Assembly: GCA_965371445.1 (NCBI GenBank) | Contig: CBDUYN010000217.1 | Span: 1-15,457, forward strand | DNA: 15,457 nt | Direction: 5' to 3' | Source: DASWIG01 sp965371445 | Lineage (GTDB): Bacteria > Acidobacteriota > Thermoanaerobaculia > Multivoradales > J023 | Part shown: positions 6,616-14,431 of the stretch, piece after piece | Layout: each line of letters begins with the position of its first letter | How positions within the stretch are numbered: the first letter of the stretch is position 1 | The notes under the pieces: generated by a model | Databases searched by the model: none | Told to the model about the DNA's origin: nothing | Seen by the model: the letters and a program-made list of their open reading frames with translations, nothing else | Translations under genes and position numbers: made by a program

Positions 6616-8363
6616 TACCTTCCCAGGTCCATGGACACGAGATCCAGCCGCAGGTACGACGCCGTGGCGCCGAGCTCGTCGCGCACCCCCACGGCGACCT
6701 GCTGGTCGCCGGGCTTCAAGACCACCGGCAGGTTGTAGCGCGCCGACTGCCCGAGAGCCTCCTCAAGCTTGTCGTCGGGGATCGCGACGTTGAACGGCAG
6801 CTTCTGCACGCGGCTCGCCTGGCCTTTCTTGTCGCGGGTCGAGACGAAGAGAAAGACCTGCGCCTGGTGGACGTCGCCGTTGGGCACCAGGAGAAGGTTC
6901 TTCAAGGGGATCCTGACCTCCACGAGAAGGACGTAGTTGCCGTCGTCGCGGCGCTCGGCCTTGCCCAGGGCGACCTCGATCCCCAGCGGGTTGGTCACCG
7001 CGTGATAGAGGAGCGCCGCGGTGGTCGCCTCGGCCGAGCGCTCGTCGCTCGACTTGGGCTTCCAGGTCTCCCGGTGGCGGACGTTGAGGCGGCGGCCCTT
7101 CACCTCGACGCGGATCTTGTGCACCTCGTCGGCGGCGATGCCGGGAGGGACCGTGAAGCCCAGCGAGTAGAAGGTGGCGAAGTCGGTGCCGATCCGCGCC
7201 AGCTCCTCGGCAAAGCTGGAGGACGCCTGGAGGCGCCGGCCGCCGGTACGCTTCGCGGTCATCTCCAGAGGCTCGCGCAGGTTCGTCTCCAGAGCGTCGA
7301 GGGACTCGGAGGCCACTCCGCCGCGCAGGTCCGCCGACCTCAGGGCGGCCGTGTGGTCGCTCTCGGCGTCGAGGGTGTACCAGGTGACCCGAGCGGCGTT
7401 GGCGAGGTCGGCCAGGCGCTGGAACTGGGGCAGGAGGTCGAAGCGTCCGACCTCGCGGAAGTAGTCGGTCGACATCCCGGCGCTGCGCAGGCCCTGCGCG
7501 GCGGGGTTGCCTTCGTCGCCGTAGCGATAGGCCCAGGCGAGGAAAAGATCCTCGCCGGGGCGGTTGGCGATGCCGTCGGAGATGTGGAGAAGGGCTTTAC
7601 GCCCCGGTACGCCCGCCAGGGTCGACACCACCTCGCTGAGATGTCGCAGCGTCACCTGGGTGCGGTTGAACTCACTCTCGGCGTAGGCGCGGATCTGGTG
7701 GAGGAGGACCGGGACGTCGAAGCCGGCGCTCGCGCCCCGGTTGTAGACCCGGCCGGTCGAGGAGAGCTCGCCGAGGAGCTGACGGCGCTCCATCTCCTGG
7801 TGCCGGGGCCGGTCCGCCGCGCGCTCGATCTCGTCGAGCGTGGCGAAAACGGCGTCGCGGTCGCTCAGGAAGTCGGTGTGGATCACGAGCTCCGGGTTGA
7901 GGCTCGCCACCGAGACCAGGGCGTCGTCGCCGAGGCGGGTGTCGAGAAAAGCGCGCAGGTCGCGGAAGACGCGCTTGCGGTTCGTCGACTTGACGTGCTC
8001 GTTGTCGACCACGACGGCGACGTGGAGGCGCTGCTCCGGCGGTACCGCGGCGGGGTCCGCCGGGGGCGCGGGGCGGGGCCGTCCCGGCCGGGGCTCGGTG
8101 AGCGCCGTCGTCCGGCCGCCGGAAGCGGCGTAGAAGTAGGAGACCGCAACGGCCTTGCCGTCGAGGAGGAGCTCAAAGTCCTCCTGGGCGAGGCCCATGA
8201 CCGACGCTCCCGACTTGTCGGTCACGAAGACCTCGACGTTGACGACTTCGACGTCGACGGTGTCGAAGAAACTTCCGGTTTCCGGGCTCTCCTGGGCGCT
8301 GGCGACGCCGGCAAAGAGCAGAGCCGTCGTCAAGAGGGGAGGGAAGCGAAGAAGGTGTCTCAT
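6615..8363 (-). CDS. VWFA-related acidobacterial protein, secreted
   Basis: 582 residues. The start is set at ATG 8363 because GGAG lies 7 nt upstream and the protein then begins with a clean signal peptide (MRHLLRFPPLLTTALLF, cleavage near ASA-Q). The upstream in-frame TTG at 8384 lies in a terminator stem and is rejected. The N-terminal block VFVTDKSGASVMGLAQEDFE (about 45-64) is followed by a proline-rich linker (about 88-110) and a von Willebrand A-like domain starting LHVAVVVDNEHVKS (about 113-126). The metal-site motif DxSxS is replaced by DNEHV, as is usual in this divergent family. Later parts include a possible second domain with IRVEVKGRRLNVRHRETW. Function unknown; family members are exported and common in Acidobacteriota. 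It follows the TonB receptor gene on the same strand, but a strong terminator lies between them. A paralogue starts at the left edge of the window. Confidence 0.85.
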   Translation of the reverse strand: MRHLLRFPPLLTTALLFAGVASAQESPETGSFFDTVDVEVVNVEVFVTDKSGASVMGLAQEDFELLLDGKAVAVSYFYAASGGRTTALTEPRPGRPRPAPPADPAAVPPEQRLHVAVVVDNEHVKSTNRKRVFRDLRAFLDTRLGDDALVSVASLNPELVIHTDFLSDRDAVFATLDEIERAADRPRHQEMERRQLLGELSSTGRVYNRGASAGFDVPVLLHQIRAYAESEFNRTQVTLRHLSEVVSTLAGVPGRKALLHISDGIANRPGEDLFLAWAYRYGDEGNPAAQGLRSAGMSTDYFREVGRFDLLPQFQRLADLANAARVTWYTLDAESDHTAALRSADLRGGVASESLDALETNLREPLEMTAKRTGGRRLQASSSFAEELARIGTDFATFYSLGFTVPPGIAADEVHKIRVEVKGRRLNVRHRETWKPKSSDERSAEATTAALLYHAVTNPLGIEVALGKAERRDDGNYVLLVEVRIPLKNLLLVPNGDVHQAQVFLFVSTRDKKGQASRVQKLPFNVAIPDDKLEEALGQSARYNLPVVLKPGDQQVAVGVRDELGATASYLRLDLVSMDLGR

Positions 8364-8382
8364 GTCAGGGCTCCGGAAAAGC

Positions 8383-8413
8383 AAAAAGAGAGGGCCCGAA
8401 GGCCCTCTCTTTT
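8383..8413 (-). terminator. Intrinsic terminator of the TonB-dependent receptor gene
   Basis: A perfect 13-bp stem (8384-8396 with 8401-8413) closes a 4-nt loop that reads TTCG on the minus strand, and is followed by a T run on that strand (A run 8383-8387 on the plus strand). It begins 20 nt after the receptor stop codon and ends only 20 nt before the start codon of the VWFA gene. Confidence 0.88.
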
Positions 8414-8432
8414 CAGGTCGGCGAGAAGCCGG

Positions 8433-11400
8433 TTAGAAGCGTAGTCGCGCGCCGAGGAAAAAACGCCTCGGGGGCACGAAATTGACGCCTTCTTTGTAGT
8501 CGGGCTCGGCGAGGAGGTCCTGGATCTGGACCGCCTTCTGGTCGTCGATTACGTTGAAGATGTCAAAGAAGAAGTCGGCCTGGAAGCGGTCGCCGATGTT
8601 CCAGAGGTAGGCGGCGCGCAGATCGAGGAGGCCGTAGGACGGCATGTCGAGCTGGCCGACCGAGTTCGGGGACACCCAGCGGCTGTTGATGCCGGCGAAG
8701 TCGAAGGCATCTGCCACGTCGACACGGGCCGGCAAGTGGCGACGGAAGGCCAGGAACGTGTTGTTGACGATGGCGCCCGAGTTCCAACGGTAGGTACCGC
8801 CGAGCTGGAAGCCGTTGTCGAAGTTGTACGAACCGGCGATCTTGAAGAGGTGCTCGATAAGGCCGGGCAGGGTCGCCTGGAGGTTCGGCGCCCGCGGGTC
8901 GAGCCACAAGACGTCGCCCGCGAAGTCGAAGTTCGAGTCGGAGCTCGTGTTGCCGTCGGCGTCCGCGTAGGAATAGGAGCTCAAGATCTGCCAGTTGTCG
9001 CTGTAGCGCTTGCGGAAGATGACTTCCAGGCCGTCCCAGTCGCGGGCGTTACCCGGCGGCAGCGTCGCGATGTTGAAGTTCGACGTCGGCGTGGTCGGGA
9101 AACCGAAGAAATCCGGACCCAGGAAGAGCGAGTCGGCGTCGTTGGGGTCACCCGGGTAATCGTCGCCGGCGTAGAGCCCGAAGTCGTAGTCCTCGATGAT
9201 GTCGCGCGTCTCGCGCTTGATCACGTTGACCTCGATCGACATGTTCCGACCGATGTCGGACTTGTAGCCGATCTGGATCTCGTCGGTGTAGGGCGTCTGG
9301 GTCGTAGGCGCGAAGGTCGCGTCGAGCTGGCCGACACCACCGCGGGTCCGGAAGGAGACCCAGTCGTTGACCGCCCCGATGTAGACCTGCTCCTCGAGGA
9401 TGCGCGTCGTGAGCGACCCGACGAAGTTGGTCGCATTGTTGCGGATCGGGTCGTAGTAGCGGCCGTAGTAGAGCGACAACCGCGAACGGCCGTCACCCTT
9501 CAGGTCGTAGGCGATCGAGAAACGCGGCGCAATCTCGGTGTCGAAGGTGAAGACGCTCTGGCCGGTGGAGGCGAAGTGCTCCCACTCCTCAGTCCGGAAG
9601 CCGGCGTTGACGCTCCAGCGTCCGCTCTGCCAGAGGTCCTGGACGAAGAAGGTCGTGCCTTCGGAAAAAGTCGTCGCGGCTCCGGGGGCGATCTGGGCGC
9701 GGCGGCCGTAGTTGATCATGCCGTTGGGGTTGCCGCTGGTGGAGCCGAAGACCAGGTTCTCAAAGAACTCCTGCTGCTCCAAGACGCCGTCGCCGTTGCC
9801 GTCGTAGGCCGCGACGATCGCCGCCTGGTCCCCCGCCGACATGAGGGCGAAGCTGTCCATGAAGCCGCCCCAGTCGCTCGGGTTCGAGGCGTCGAAGTCG
9901 ACAGCCGTCCAGATGTTGTTGATGACGTCCTCGTTGGTGACGTTCTGGCCGACGTAGCGGCTGTCGAGCGAGGTGTAGCGGCTCGTGCCGTCGCTCGAGA
10001 TGTAGTTGGCGTCGCGGAAGTCGCTGTATTCCGCGAGGTCGGCGCCGAGCTTGAGCGAGTGGTCGCCGCCGGCCTGGAAGAAGTACTCGAGGGAGAAGCG
10101 CAGGTTCTGGGTACCGCGGGTCTCGGTGTCGAGGTCGCCCTGGCCGCCGAGCTGCTGGTCGACGTCGGGAGTGAAAGGATCACCGGCGCGGAACGTAACC
10201 TCGTTCCAGGGCGCCGCGATAAAGGAGACCTCGTCGAGGTCGCCGCTGTGGTCGGCGAAGCCGAGCTCGAAGGAAGCCGACTTGAAGACCCGGGAGTAGT
10301 TGACCATAACCCGCTCGCCGCCCTGAGACTGGGCGAAGTCACGGGTCGGCTGCAGGTTCGGATCCCGCTGGCCCGAGATGTCGCGCGGGTCGGAGAGACC
10401 GACGACGGTGACCAGATCCCTGGACGTCGGCGCCCAGGAGAGCTTGAAGAAGCCCTGGTCCTGGTCGTCCTCGACGCTGCGCAGGAAGGTCCCCTGCGAG
10501 TCGACCACGTCGTCCTTGCGGTTGACGTTGCGGAAGCTGGCGAAAAACCACGCCTTGTCGCGCACGATCGGCCCGCCGAAGGTCACCGCCGCGTCGGTGG
10601 TGTCGAAGGCCGCGTCCTCGAAGTGGTCGTTCGATTCGACCAGGCTGTCGTTCTGGATGTAGTAGTTGATCGATCCGGTGAAGGCGTTACCACCGCTCTT
10701 GGTGATGACGTTCGAGACCAGGCCCGAGGCGCCGACGAACTCGGCCGGCAGGCCGCCGGTCAGGACGCTCTGCTCCTGGATGATCTCGGTGTTGAGGTTG
10801 GTCCGCGACAGGCCCGAGGCGCCATCGGTGACGTTGATGCCCTCGAGGTAGTAGTAGTTGTCGCGCGACTGGCCGACCTCACCGAGGAGGTCGCGGTAGT
10901 TGAGACCCGAACGCGAGGCCGGGTTGTCACCCTGGCCCTGGTCGACCGCCGGCATGACGCCCGGCACCAGCTGCAGGTAGTCCTGGTAGCTGCGCGCCGT
11001 CGGCAGCGACTCGGTCAGCTGAAGAGTGATTTCCTGGCCGGTGACCGAGCTCGTCACGTCGACGATCGGTGCCTCGGCGGTCACCACGAGCTCTTCCGTC
11101 ACCGTCGCGAGACCCAACTGGGCCTCGAGTGCGGTGCCCTGGCCGGCGCGGACCTGGACGCTCTCGAATCGTGCACCGTTGAATCCGTCGAGGGTCACGG
11201 TGACCACGTAGTTGCCGGCCGGATCGAGCGCCACGAGGCTGGCCACGCCGGTCTCGTCGGTGATCGCCGTACGGCGGGTCAGGGTTTGGTCCGAGGCCGC
11301 CTCCACCGTGGCGCCCGGCAGACGGGCTCCCGAATCGTCGGTGATGGTGACCGTGATGGTGCCCTTCTGCGCCTGGCCGAACGCCGCACCGGCGCCCAGC

Positions 11401-11441
11401 AGAAACGTCAGAATGCTGAGGGCACAGGTAATTCTCCTCAT
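8433..11441 (-). CDS. TonB-dependent receptor, Oar-like, with N-terminal carboxypeptidase-regulatory-like domain
   Basis: 1002 residues; an outer-membrane beta-barrel that would import a ligand using TonB energy. AGAGGAG lies 6 nt before ATG 11441. A signal peptide (1-22, LTFLLGAGAAFG-Q) is followed by a carboxypeptidase-regulatory-like domain (about 27-112, GTITVTITDDSGARLPGATV ... GVASLVALDPAGNYVVTV). Next come TEELVVTAEAPIVDVTSS, which links to the plug, and plug motifs SLPTARSYQDYLQLVPGV, YYLEGINVTDGASG and GGLPAEFVGASGLVSNVITK. The rest is strand-rich barrel ending RRFFLGARLRF with a terminal Phe typical of outer-membrane proteins. The middle carries a perfect EF-hand calcium loop (DGNGDGVLEQQEF). 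Length and layout fit the large receptors typical of Acidobacteriota, often linked to glycan or peptide uptake; the ligand is not known. It has its own promoter and terminator. Confidence 0.9.
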   Translation of the reverse strand: MRRITCALSILTFLLGAGAAFGQAQKGTITVTITDDSGARLPGATVEAASDQTLTRRTAITDETGVASLVALDPAGNYVVTVTLDGFNGARFESVQVRAGQGTALEAQLGLATVTEELVVTAEAPIVDVTSSVTGQEITLQLTESLPTARSYQDYLQLVPGVMPAVDQGQGDNPASRSGLNYRDLLGEVGQSRDNYYYLEGINVTDGASGLSRTNLNTEIIQEQSVLTGGLPAEFVGASGLVSNVITKSGGNAFTGSINYYIQNDSLVESNDHFEDAAFDTTDAAVTFGGPIVRDKAWFFASFRNVNRKDDVVDSQGTFLRSVEDDQDQGFFKLSWAPTSRDLVTVVGLSDPRDISGQRDPNLQPTRDFAQSQGGERVMVNYSRVFKSASFELGFADHSGDLDEVSFIAAPWNEVTFRAGDPFTPDVDQQLGGQGDLDTETRGTQNLRFSLEYFFQAGGDHSLKLGADLAEYSDFRDANYISSDGTSRYTSLDSRYVGQNVTNEDVINNIWTAVDFDASNPSDWGGFMDSFALMSAGDQAAIVAAYDGNGDGVLEQQEFFENLVFGSTSGNPNGMINYGRRAQIAPGAATTFSEGTTFFVQDLWQSGRWSVNAGFRTEEWEHFASTGQSVFTFDTEIAPRFSIAYDLKGDGRSRLSLYYGRYYDPIRNNATNFVGSLTTRILEEQVYIGAVNDWVSFRTRGGVGQLDATFAPTTQTPYTDEIQIGYKSDIGRNMSIEVNVIKRETRDIIEDYDFGLYAGDDYPGDPNDADSLFLGPDFFGFPTTPTSNFNIATLPPGNARDWDGLEVIFRKRYSDNWQILSSYSYADADGNTSSDSNFDFAGDVLWLDPRAPNLQATLPGLIEHLFKIAGSYNFDNGFQLGGTYRWNSGAIVNNTFLAFRRHLPARVDVADAFDFAGINSRWVSPNSVGQLDMPSYGLLDLRAAYLWNIGDRFQADFFFDIFNVIDDQKAVQIQDLLAEPDYKEGVNFVPPRRFFLGARLRF

Positions 11442-11486
11442 GCTTTACTCCTCTTTGGTGGTTGAAGTACGTGCCGACCCGCCTCA

Positions 11487-11498
11487 GGGCGAAGGCCC
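11487..11498 (-). promoter_or_regulatory. Short hairpin in the 5' leader of the TonB receptor mRNA
   Basis: GGGC-CTTC-GCCC on the minus strand lies inside the ~77-nt leader between the predicted promoter and the start codon. Only 4 bp, so it may be chance. Confidence 0.25.
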
Positions 11499-11525
11499 AC
11501 ACACGTCTCGCGGGGTTTGACTTGC

Positions 11526-11553
11526 AGCTTACTCAACAGGGCTGCTCTGTCAA
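11526..11553 (-). promoter_or_regulatory. Sigma-70 type promoter of the TonB receptor gene
   Basis: On the minus strand a perfect -35 TTGACA (11548-11553) is followed, after 16 bp, by TAAGCT (11526-11531), which keeps the TAnnnT core of the -10. Transcription would start near 11518, giving a leader of about 77 nt to ATG 11441. The region is less GC-rich than its surroundings. The rest of the 254-bp gap (11442-11695) shows only small palindromes. Confidence 0.6.
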
Positions 11554-11637
11554 GCGGTTCCTTACTACAGCTCCTTGTCGCTGCAAGATCCGCGCCATGC
11601 CAGGTAGCCTGGAATCCGCCCATGACGGCATCCTCTC

Positions 11638-11652
11638 GCCCTCCCGGAGGGC
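11638..11652 (-). terminator. Weak hairpin after the CRTAC1-TPR operon
   Basis: GCCCTCCCGGAGGGC folds into a 6-7 bp G/C stem about 45 nt after the TPR gene stop on the minus strand. No T run follows, so it is at most a weak or Rho-assisted terminator. Confidence 0.3.
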
Positions 11653-11695
11653 TCCGCCGTCCAAGGTTTTGGAGTCTTTCCAATTTTTTGAATCG

Positions 11696-12520
11696 CTAAT
11701 TTTGGAGGGCTTCCCCGGATTTCCGGACGCGCAGCTCCTCCTCGCGCCGCTTGCGCTCGATAAAACGAGCCAGGACGCCGCGGCCCTCGGCGGTGCGTCC
11801 GCTGCGCAGGAGGGCCTGGGCCAGGAGGTAGAGGACGTCGCTTTGCTCGCCGGAGGTGGCCAGGACCTCCTGGAACACCGGCACCGCCGCGGCGGGCCGT
11901 CCGTTGTCGAAGAGGGCACGGCCGTAGACCAGGCGGGCGTCGCGGTCGCCAGGGGCGCGGGCCAGGGCGTCCGTGGCCAGGACCTCGGCCGCGGCGGACC
12001 GGCCCTCGGCGAGCTCGAGGCGGGCCAGGGCGACGAGGGCCGCGGGCTCGCCCGGCGCGAGGGCGAGCGCCGCCTCGATCTCGCCGCGCGCCTCGCCGGG
12101 ACGTCCGAGCTCGAAGAGCGCGAGGCCCCGCAAGACGTGCGGGTGAGGGTTCTGCGGGGCGAGCTCCGCGGCCCGCAGGAGCGCCGCCTCGGCCTCCACG
12201 TTGCGTGCCGCTCGGTGTAGCGCCAGGCCGAGCAGCAGGGCGGCGTGCCCGTTCGCGGGATCCGCCTCCAGGGCGTGCTCGAAATGTCGCTTGGCGTCCT
12301 TCAGGAGCCCGCTGAGGAGACAGGCCTGTCCCAGGAGCACCTGGACGTCGCGGTAGCCCGGATCGGCCGCGGCCACGGCCCGGAGGTGCTCGAGGGCCTC
12401 GGCGGTACGGCCCGCCGCGAAGGCCTGCCGGCCGGCCAGGTAGCGCGTCTCGACGTCCTGGGCGAGGACGGGGGGGACGAGGAGGAGGGCGGTGAGGAGG
12501 ATGAGTAGGTGCCTGCTCAC
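11696..12520 (-). CDS. Secreted tetratricopeptide-repeat protein
   Basis: 274 residues with GTG start at 12520, overlapping the stop of the CRTAC1 gene by 4 nt (GTGA), so translation is probably coupled. A signal peptide (MSRHLLILLTALLLVPPVLA-Q) is followed by about six TPR units: YLAGRQAFAAGRTAEALEHL, VLLGQACLLSGLLKDAKRHF, LLLGLALHRAARNVEAEAAL, VLRGLALFELGRPGEARGEI, VALARLELAEGRSAAAEV, and VYGRALFDNGRPAAAVPVF. A basic, charged tail (IERKRREEELRVRK) ends it. TPRs serve protein-protein contacts, here outside the cytoplasm. The CRTAC1 plus TPR pairing recurs in Acidobacteriota and Planctomycetes as I recall; a joint role with the upstream lipoprotein is inference. Confidence 0.85.
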   Translation of the reverse strand: MSRHLLILLTALLLVPPVLAQDVETRYLAGRQAFAAGRTAEALEHLRAVAAADPGYRDVQVLLGQACLLSGLLKDAKRHFEHALEADPANGHAALLLGLALHRAARNVEAEAALLRAAELAPQNPHPHVLRGLALFELGRPGEARGEIEAALALAPGEPAALVALARLELAEGRSAAAEVLATDALARAPGDRDARLVYGRALFDNGRPAAAVPVFQEVLATSGEQSDVLYLLAQALLRSGRTAEGRGVLARFIERKRREEELRVRKSGEALQN

Positions 12521-14403
12521 GGTGTCTCCTCTTTCACGATCCCCTCTCCCTGACGCCAGGTCACCCGCGCGGCGCCCTGAAGCGGCCCCGCCTCCTCGAC
12601 GGTGCCGTCGGCCCAGCGTACCTCCAGCCGGTCAACCAACCTGGCCTCGCCCAGCCCGAGGTGGACCCGGGTGTCGCTGTGCGAGGCGTAGCTGCCGCCC
12701 CCCTGGACCTCGCGGACGAGGCGCCGGCCGCCGACGTCCGCGGTGAGCCGCGCGCCGTAGGCGTGGGTGTTGGCGCCGGCCCCTACCAGCTCGAGGACCA
12801 CGAAACGCTCCGGCCGGCCGTGGTCGTTGCGCCAGACGCGAAGCGCGCCCGCGCAGCTGGCGACGACGAGGTCGCGGTCGCCGTCGCCGTCGAGATCGCC
12901 CGTCGCCACGCCGCGCGACGAGAGCGCCGGGCCGGGAAACTCGCGCACCGTGAATCGTCCGTCGCCGCGGTTGGCGAAGAGCTGGTCGCGCATGCCAAAG
13001 GCGCTGCCGGCGATGAACCGCGCCGCGTTGTCGTAGACGTGACCGTTGGCCACCACGAGGTCGAGGTCGCCGTCGCCCTCGACGTCGAGGAGTCCGATGC
13101 CCCAGCTCACCGTCTCCTGCGACGGGAAGCCGAGTCCGCTCGACAGGGTGCGGTCGTCGAAAAAACCTCCTTCCGCCGGCTCGTAGAGGCGGTTGGGCTC
13201 GTGGTGGAAGTTGGTGTGGAAAATCCCCGGGCCGCCACTGCCGGTGAAGTCGCTGCCGGTGAAGTCGCCGGCCACGGCTCCCATGCCGCCCTCGACGTGT
13301 CCGACGGCGCTGTAACCGACGCCCGCCACCGCCGCCACCTCCGCGAAGCGGCCGCCCTCGTTGCGGTAGAAGTGGTTCGCCGAGCGGTCGTTGGTGACGT
13401 AGACGTCGCTCGTCCCGTCGCCGTCGAAGTCGGCCACGGCGAGCCCCATGCCGCGGCCCGAGGGCAGGAGGCCGGCCTCCTGCGAGACGTCGGAAAAGCG
13501 TCCGCCGTCGTTGCGGTACAGACGGTCGGCGGCGGGGTCGAAGGGCTCGGGGCTGCAATAGATCGAGAGCGTCCCGGCGTGGCAGGGCGGAGCGGTGTCG
13601 AGGTCGTACTCGAGGTAGTTGACGACGTAGAGGTCGAGGTCACCGTCGCCGTCGTAGTCGGTAAAAGCCGCGGCGACGCTCCACGAGGGGTCCTCGACCC
13701 CGGCCGCGACGCCCTCGAAACGTCCCGCGCCGTCGTTGCGCAGGAGGACGTTGGGACCGAAGTTGACGACGTAGAGGTCGAGGTCACCGTCGCCGTCGTA
13801 GTCGCCCACGGCGACGCCCATGCCGTAACCGGGGTCGCTGGCGCCGGCGCCCGGCGCGTCGTCGAAGGTTCCGTCGCCGCGGTTGGTGAAGAGGCGGTTC
13901 GCCCCGCCGCCGCCCGGCAGGGGGCCGCTCTGGACGGCGTAGAGGTCGAGGTCCCCGTCGCCGTCGGCGTCGAAGAGGGCGACGCCGGGGGCCATGGTCT
14001 CGGGGAAGTGGCGGCGGCCGGTGGCGCCGTTGTCGTGGACGAAGTCGACCCCGGAATCCGCGGTTACGTCGGTGAAGGGGAAGCCGGTAAAAACCGCCGC
14101 GGCCGGGGCGGAGGGCTCGTCCTTCGCGGGCTCGGGCTCGCCGGCCGGGCCGCCGCAGGCGAGGGCCAGGGCTGCGAGAGTCAGGGCTGCGAGGGCGCGG
14201 GTCGGTTCGCTATTCCTCCCGAAGGATCGGACGACGTATTCCGTGGTGTGGATTACGGACTCGAACATGGCGGGCATTGTATACACGAGGGCGATCCAGC
14301 CGAGCCAGGGGCGGGGCTCGCGTCCGAAGCAGAGGCCCCAGGCCGCCCCGCCGAGGACGGCGACGGTGAGCTCGAGCAGGAGGTCGCGGTGGCGTCGTTT
14401 CAT
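12517..14403 (-). CDS. CRTAC1 family lipoprotein (FG-GAP/VCBS repeats plus ASPIC/UnbV domain) with a foreign-looking N-terminal extension
   Basis: 628 residues from ATG 14403. From about residue 69 the protein looks like a lipoprotein: ALAALTLAALALAC-GG with lipobox Cys ~83. Then come FG-GAP repeats with calcium-type loops (FDADGDGDLDLYAVQ, two copies of DYDGDGDLDLYVVN, DFDGDGTSDVYVTN, DVEGDGDLDLVVANG, DLDGDGDRDLVVAS). A C-terminal ASPIC/UnbV domain (about 555-620) has the typical GARLTADVGGRRLVREVQ, YASHSDTRVHLGLG and LEVRWADGTVEE. Such proteins are surface or periplasmic beta-propellers of unknown role. Residues 1-40 resemble the start of apolipoprotein N-acyltransferase, and codons for ~41-66 are unlike the rest (TAT ACA, GTA, AGG AAT), as if noncoding. 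The true start may be ATG 14277 or 14268; a GGGAGG near 14213 has no start codon after it. Forms an operon with the TPR gene. Confidence 0.82.
   Translation of the reverse strand: MKRRHRDLLLELTVAVLGGAAWGLCFGREPRPWLGWIALVYTMPAMFESVIHTTEYVVRSFGRNSEPTRALAALTLAALALACGGPAGEPEPAKDEPSAPAAAVFTGFPFTDVTADSGVDFVHDNGATGRRHFPETMAPGVALFDADGDGDLDLYAVQSGPLPGGGGANRLFTNRGDGTFDDAPGAGASDPGYGMGVAVGDYDGDGDLDLYVVNFGPNVLLRNDGAGRFEGVAAGVEDPSWSVAAAFTDYDGDGDLDLYVVNYLEYDLDTAPPCHAGTLSIYCSPEPFDPAADRLYRNDGGRFSDVSQEAGLLPSGRGMGLAVADFDGDGTSDVYVTNDRSANHFYRNEGGRFAEVAAVAGVGYSAVGHVEGGMGAVAGDFTGSDFTGSGGPGIFHTNFHHEPNRLYEPAEGGFFDDRTLSSGLGFPSQETVSWGIGLLDVEGDGDLDLVVANGHVYDNAARFIAGSAFGMRDQLFANRGDGRFTVREFPGPALSSRGVATGDLDGDGDRDLVVASCAGALRVWRNDHGRPERFVVLELVGAGANTHAYGARLTADVGGRRLVREVQGGGSYASHSDTRVHLGLGEARLVDRLEVRWADGTVEEAGPLQGAARVTWRQGEGIVKEETP
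13238..13267. repeat. 15-bp exact tandem duplication in the CRTAC1 gene
   Basis: ctgccggtgaagtcg occurs twice in direct succession (13238-13252, 13253-13267). On the minus strand it encodes DFTGSDFTGS, a five-residue duplication in one of the propeller blades. Confidence 0.9.
13617..13804. repeat. 44-bp exact direct repeats in the CRTAC1 gene
   Basis: 13617-13660 and 13761-13804 are identical over 44 bp and spaced 144 bp apart. They encode the calcium-loop segment DYDGDGDLDLYVVN in two neighbouring FG-GAP blades. Identity also at silent sites points to recent duplication or gene conversion. Confidence 0.85.
14285..14403 (-). pseudogene. Fragment resembling the N-terminus of apolipoprotein N-acyltransferase (lnt)
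   Basis: The 40 codons from ATG 14403 read as a GC-rich, membrane-type start: LELTVAVLGGAAWGLCFG then REPRPWLGWIALV. The 'GG..WgL.Fg ... pwL.WiAL' pattern is typical of the first helices of Lnt, where PLL would follow. Here the similarity stops at 14285 (VYTMPAM) and codon use changes at the same point. It is read through in frame into the CRTAC1 lipoprotein. It is either a decayed fragment or a new extension; the identification is from memory of the family, not a search. Confidence 0.4.
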
Positions 14404-14431
14404 GGCGACGGAGTGTACCCTCTCGGCCCGG

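Noticed and set aside
8363..8384. Upstream TTG start for the VWFA gene at 8384
   Set aside because: It lies in the terminator stem, has no ribosome site and would spoil the signal peptide.
8736..11465. Open frame of 909 codons on the plus strand opposite the TonB receptor
   Set aside because: No domain, repetitive V/D/E/R composition, and it runs through the receptor's ribosome site.
11673..11693. Plus-strand terminator-like TTGGA/TCCAA hairpin followed by six T
   Set aside because: The stem is only 5 bp and no plus-strand gene precedes it.
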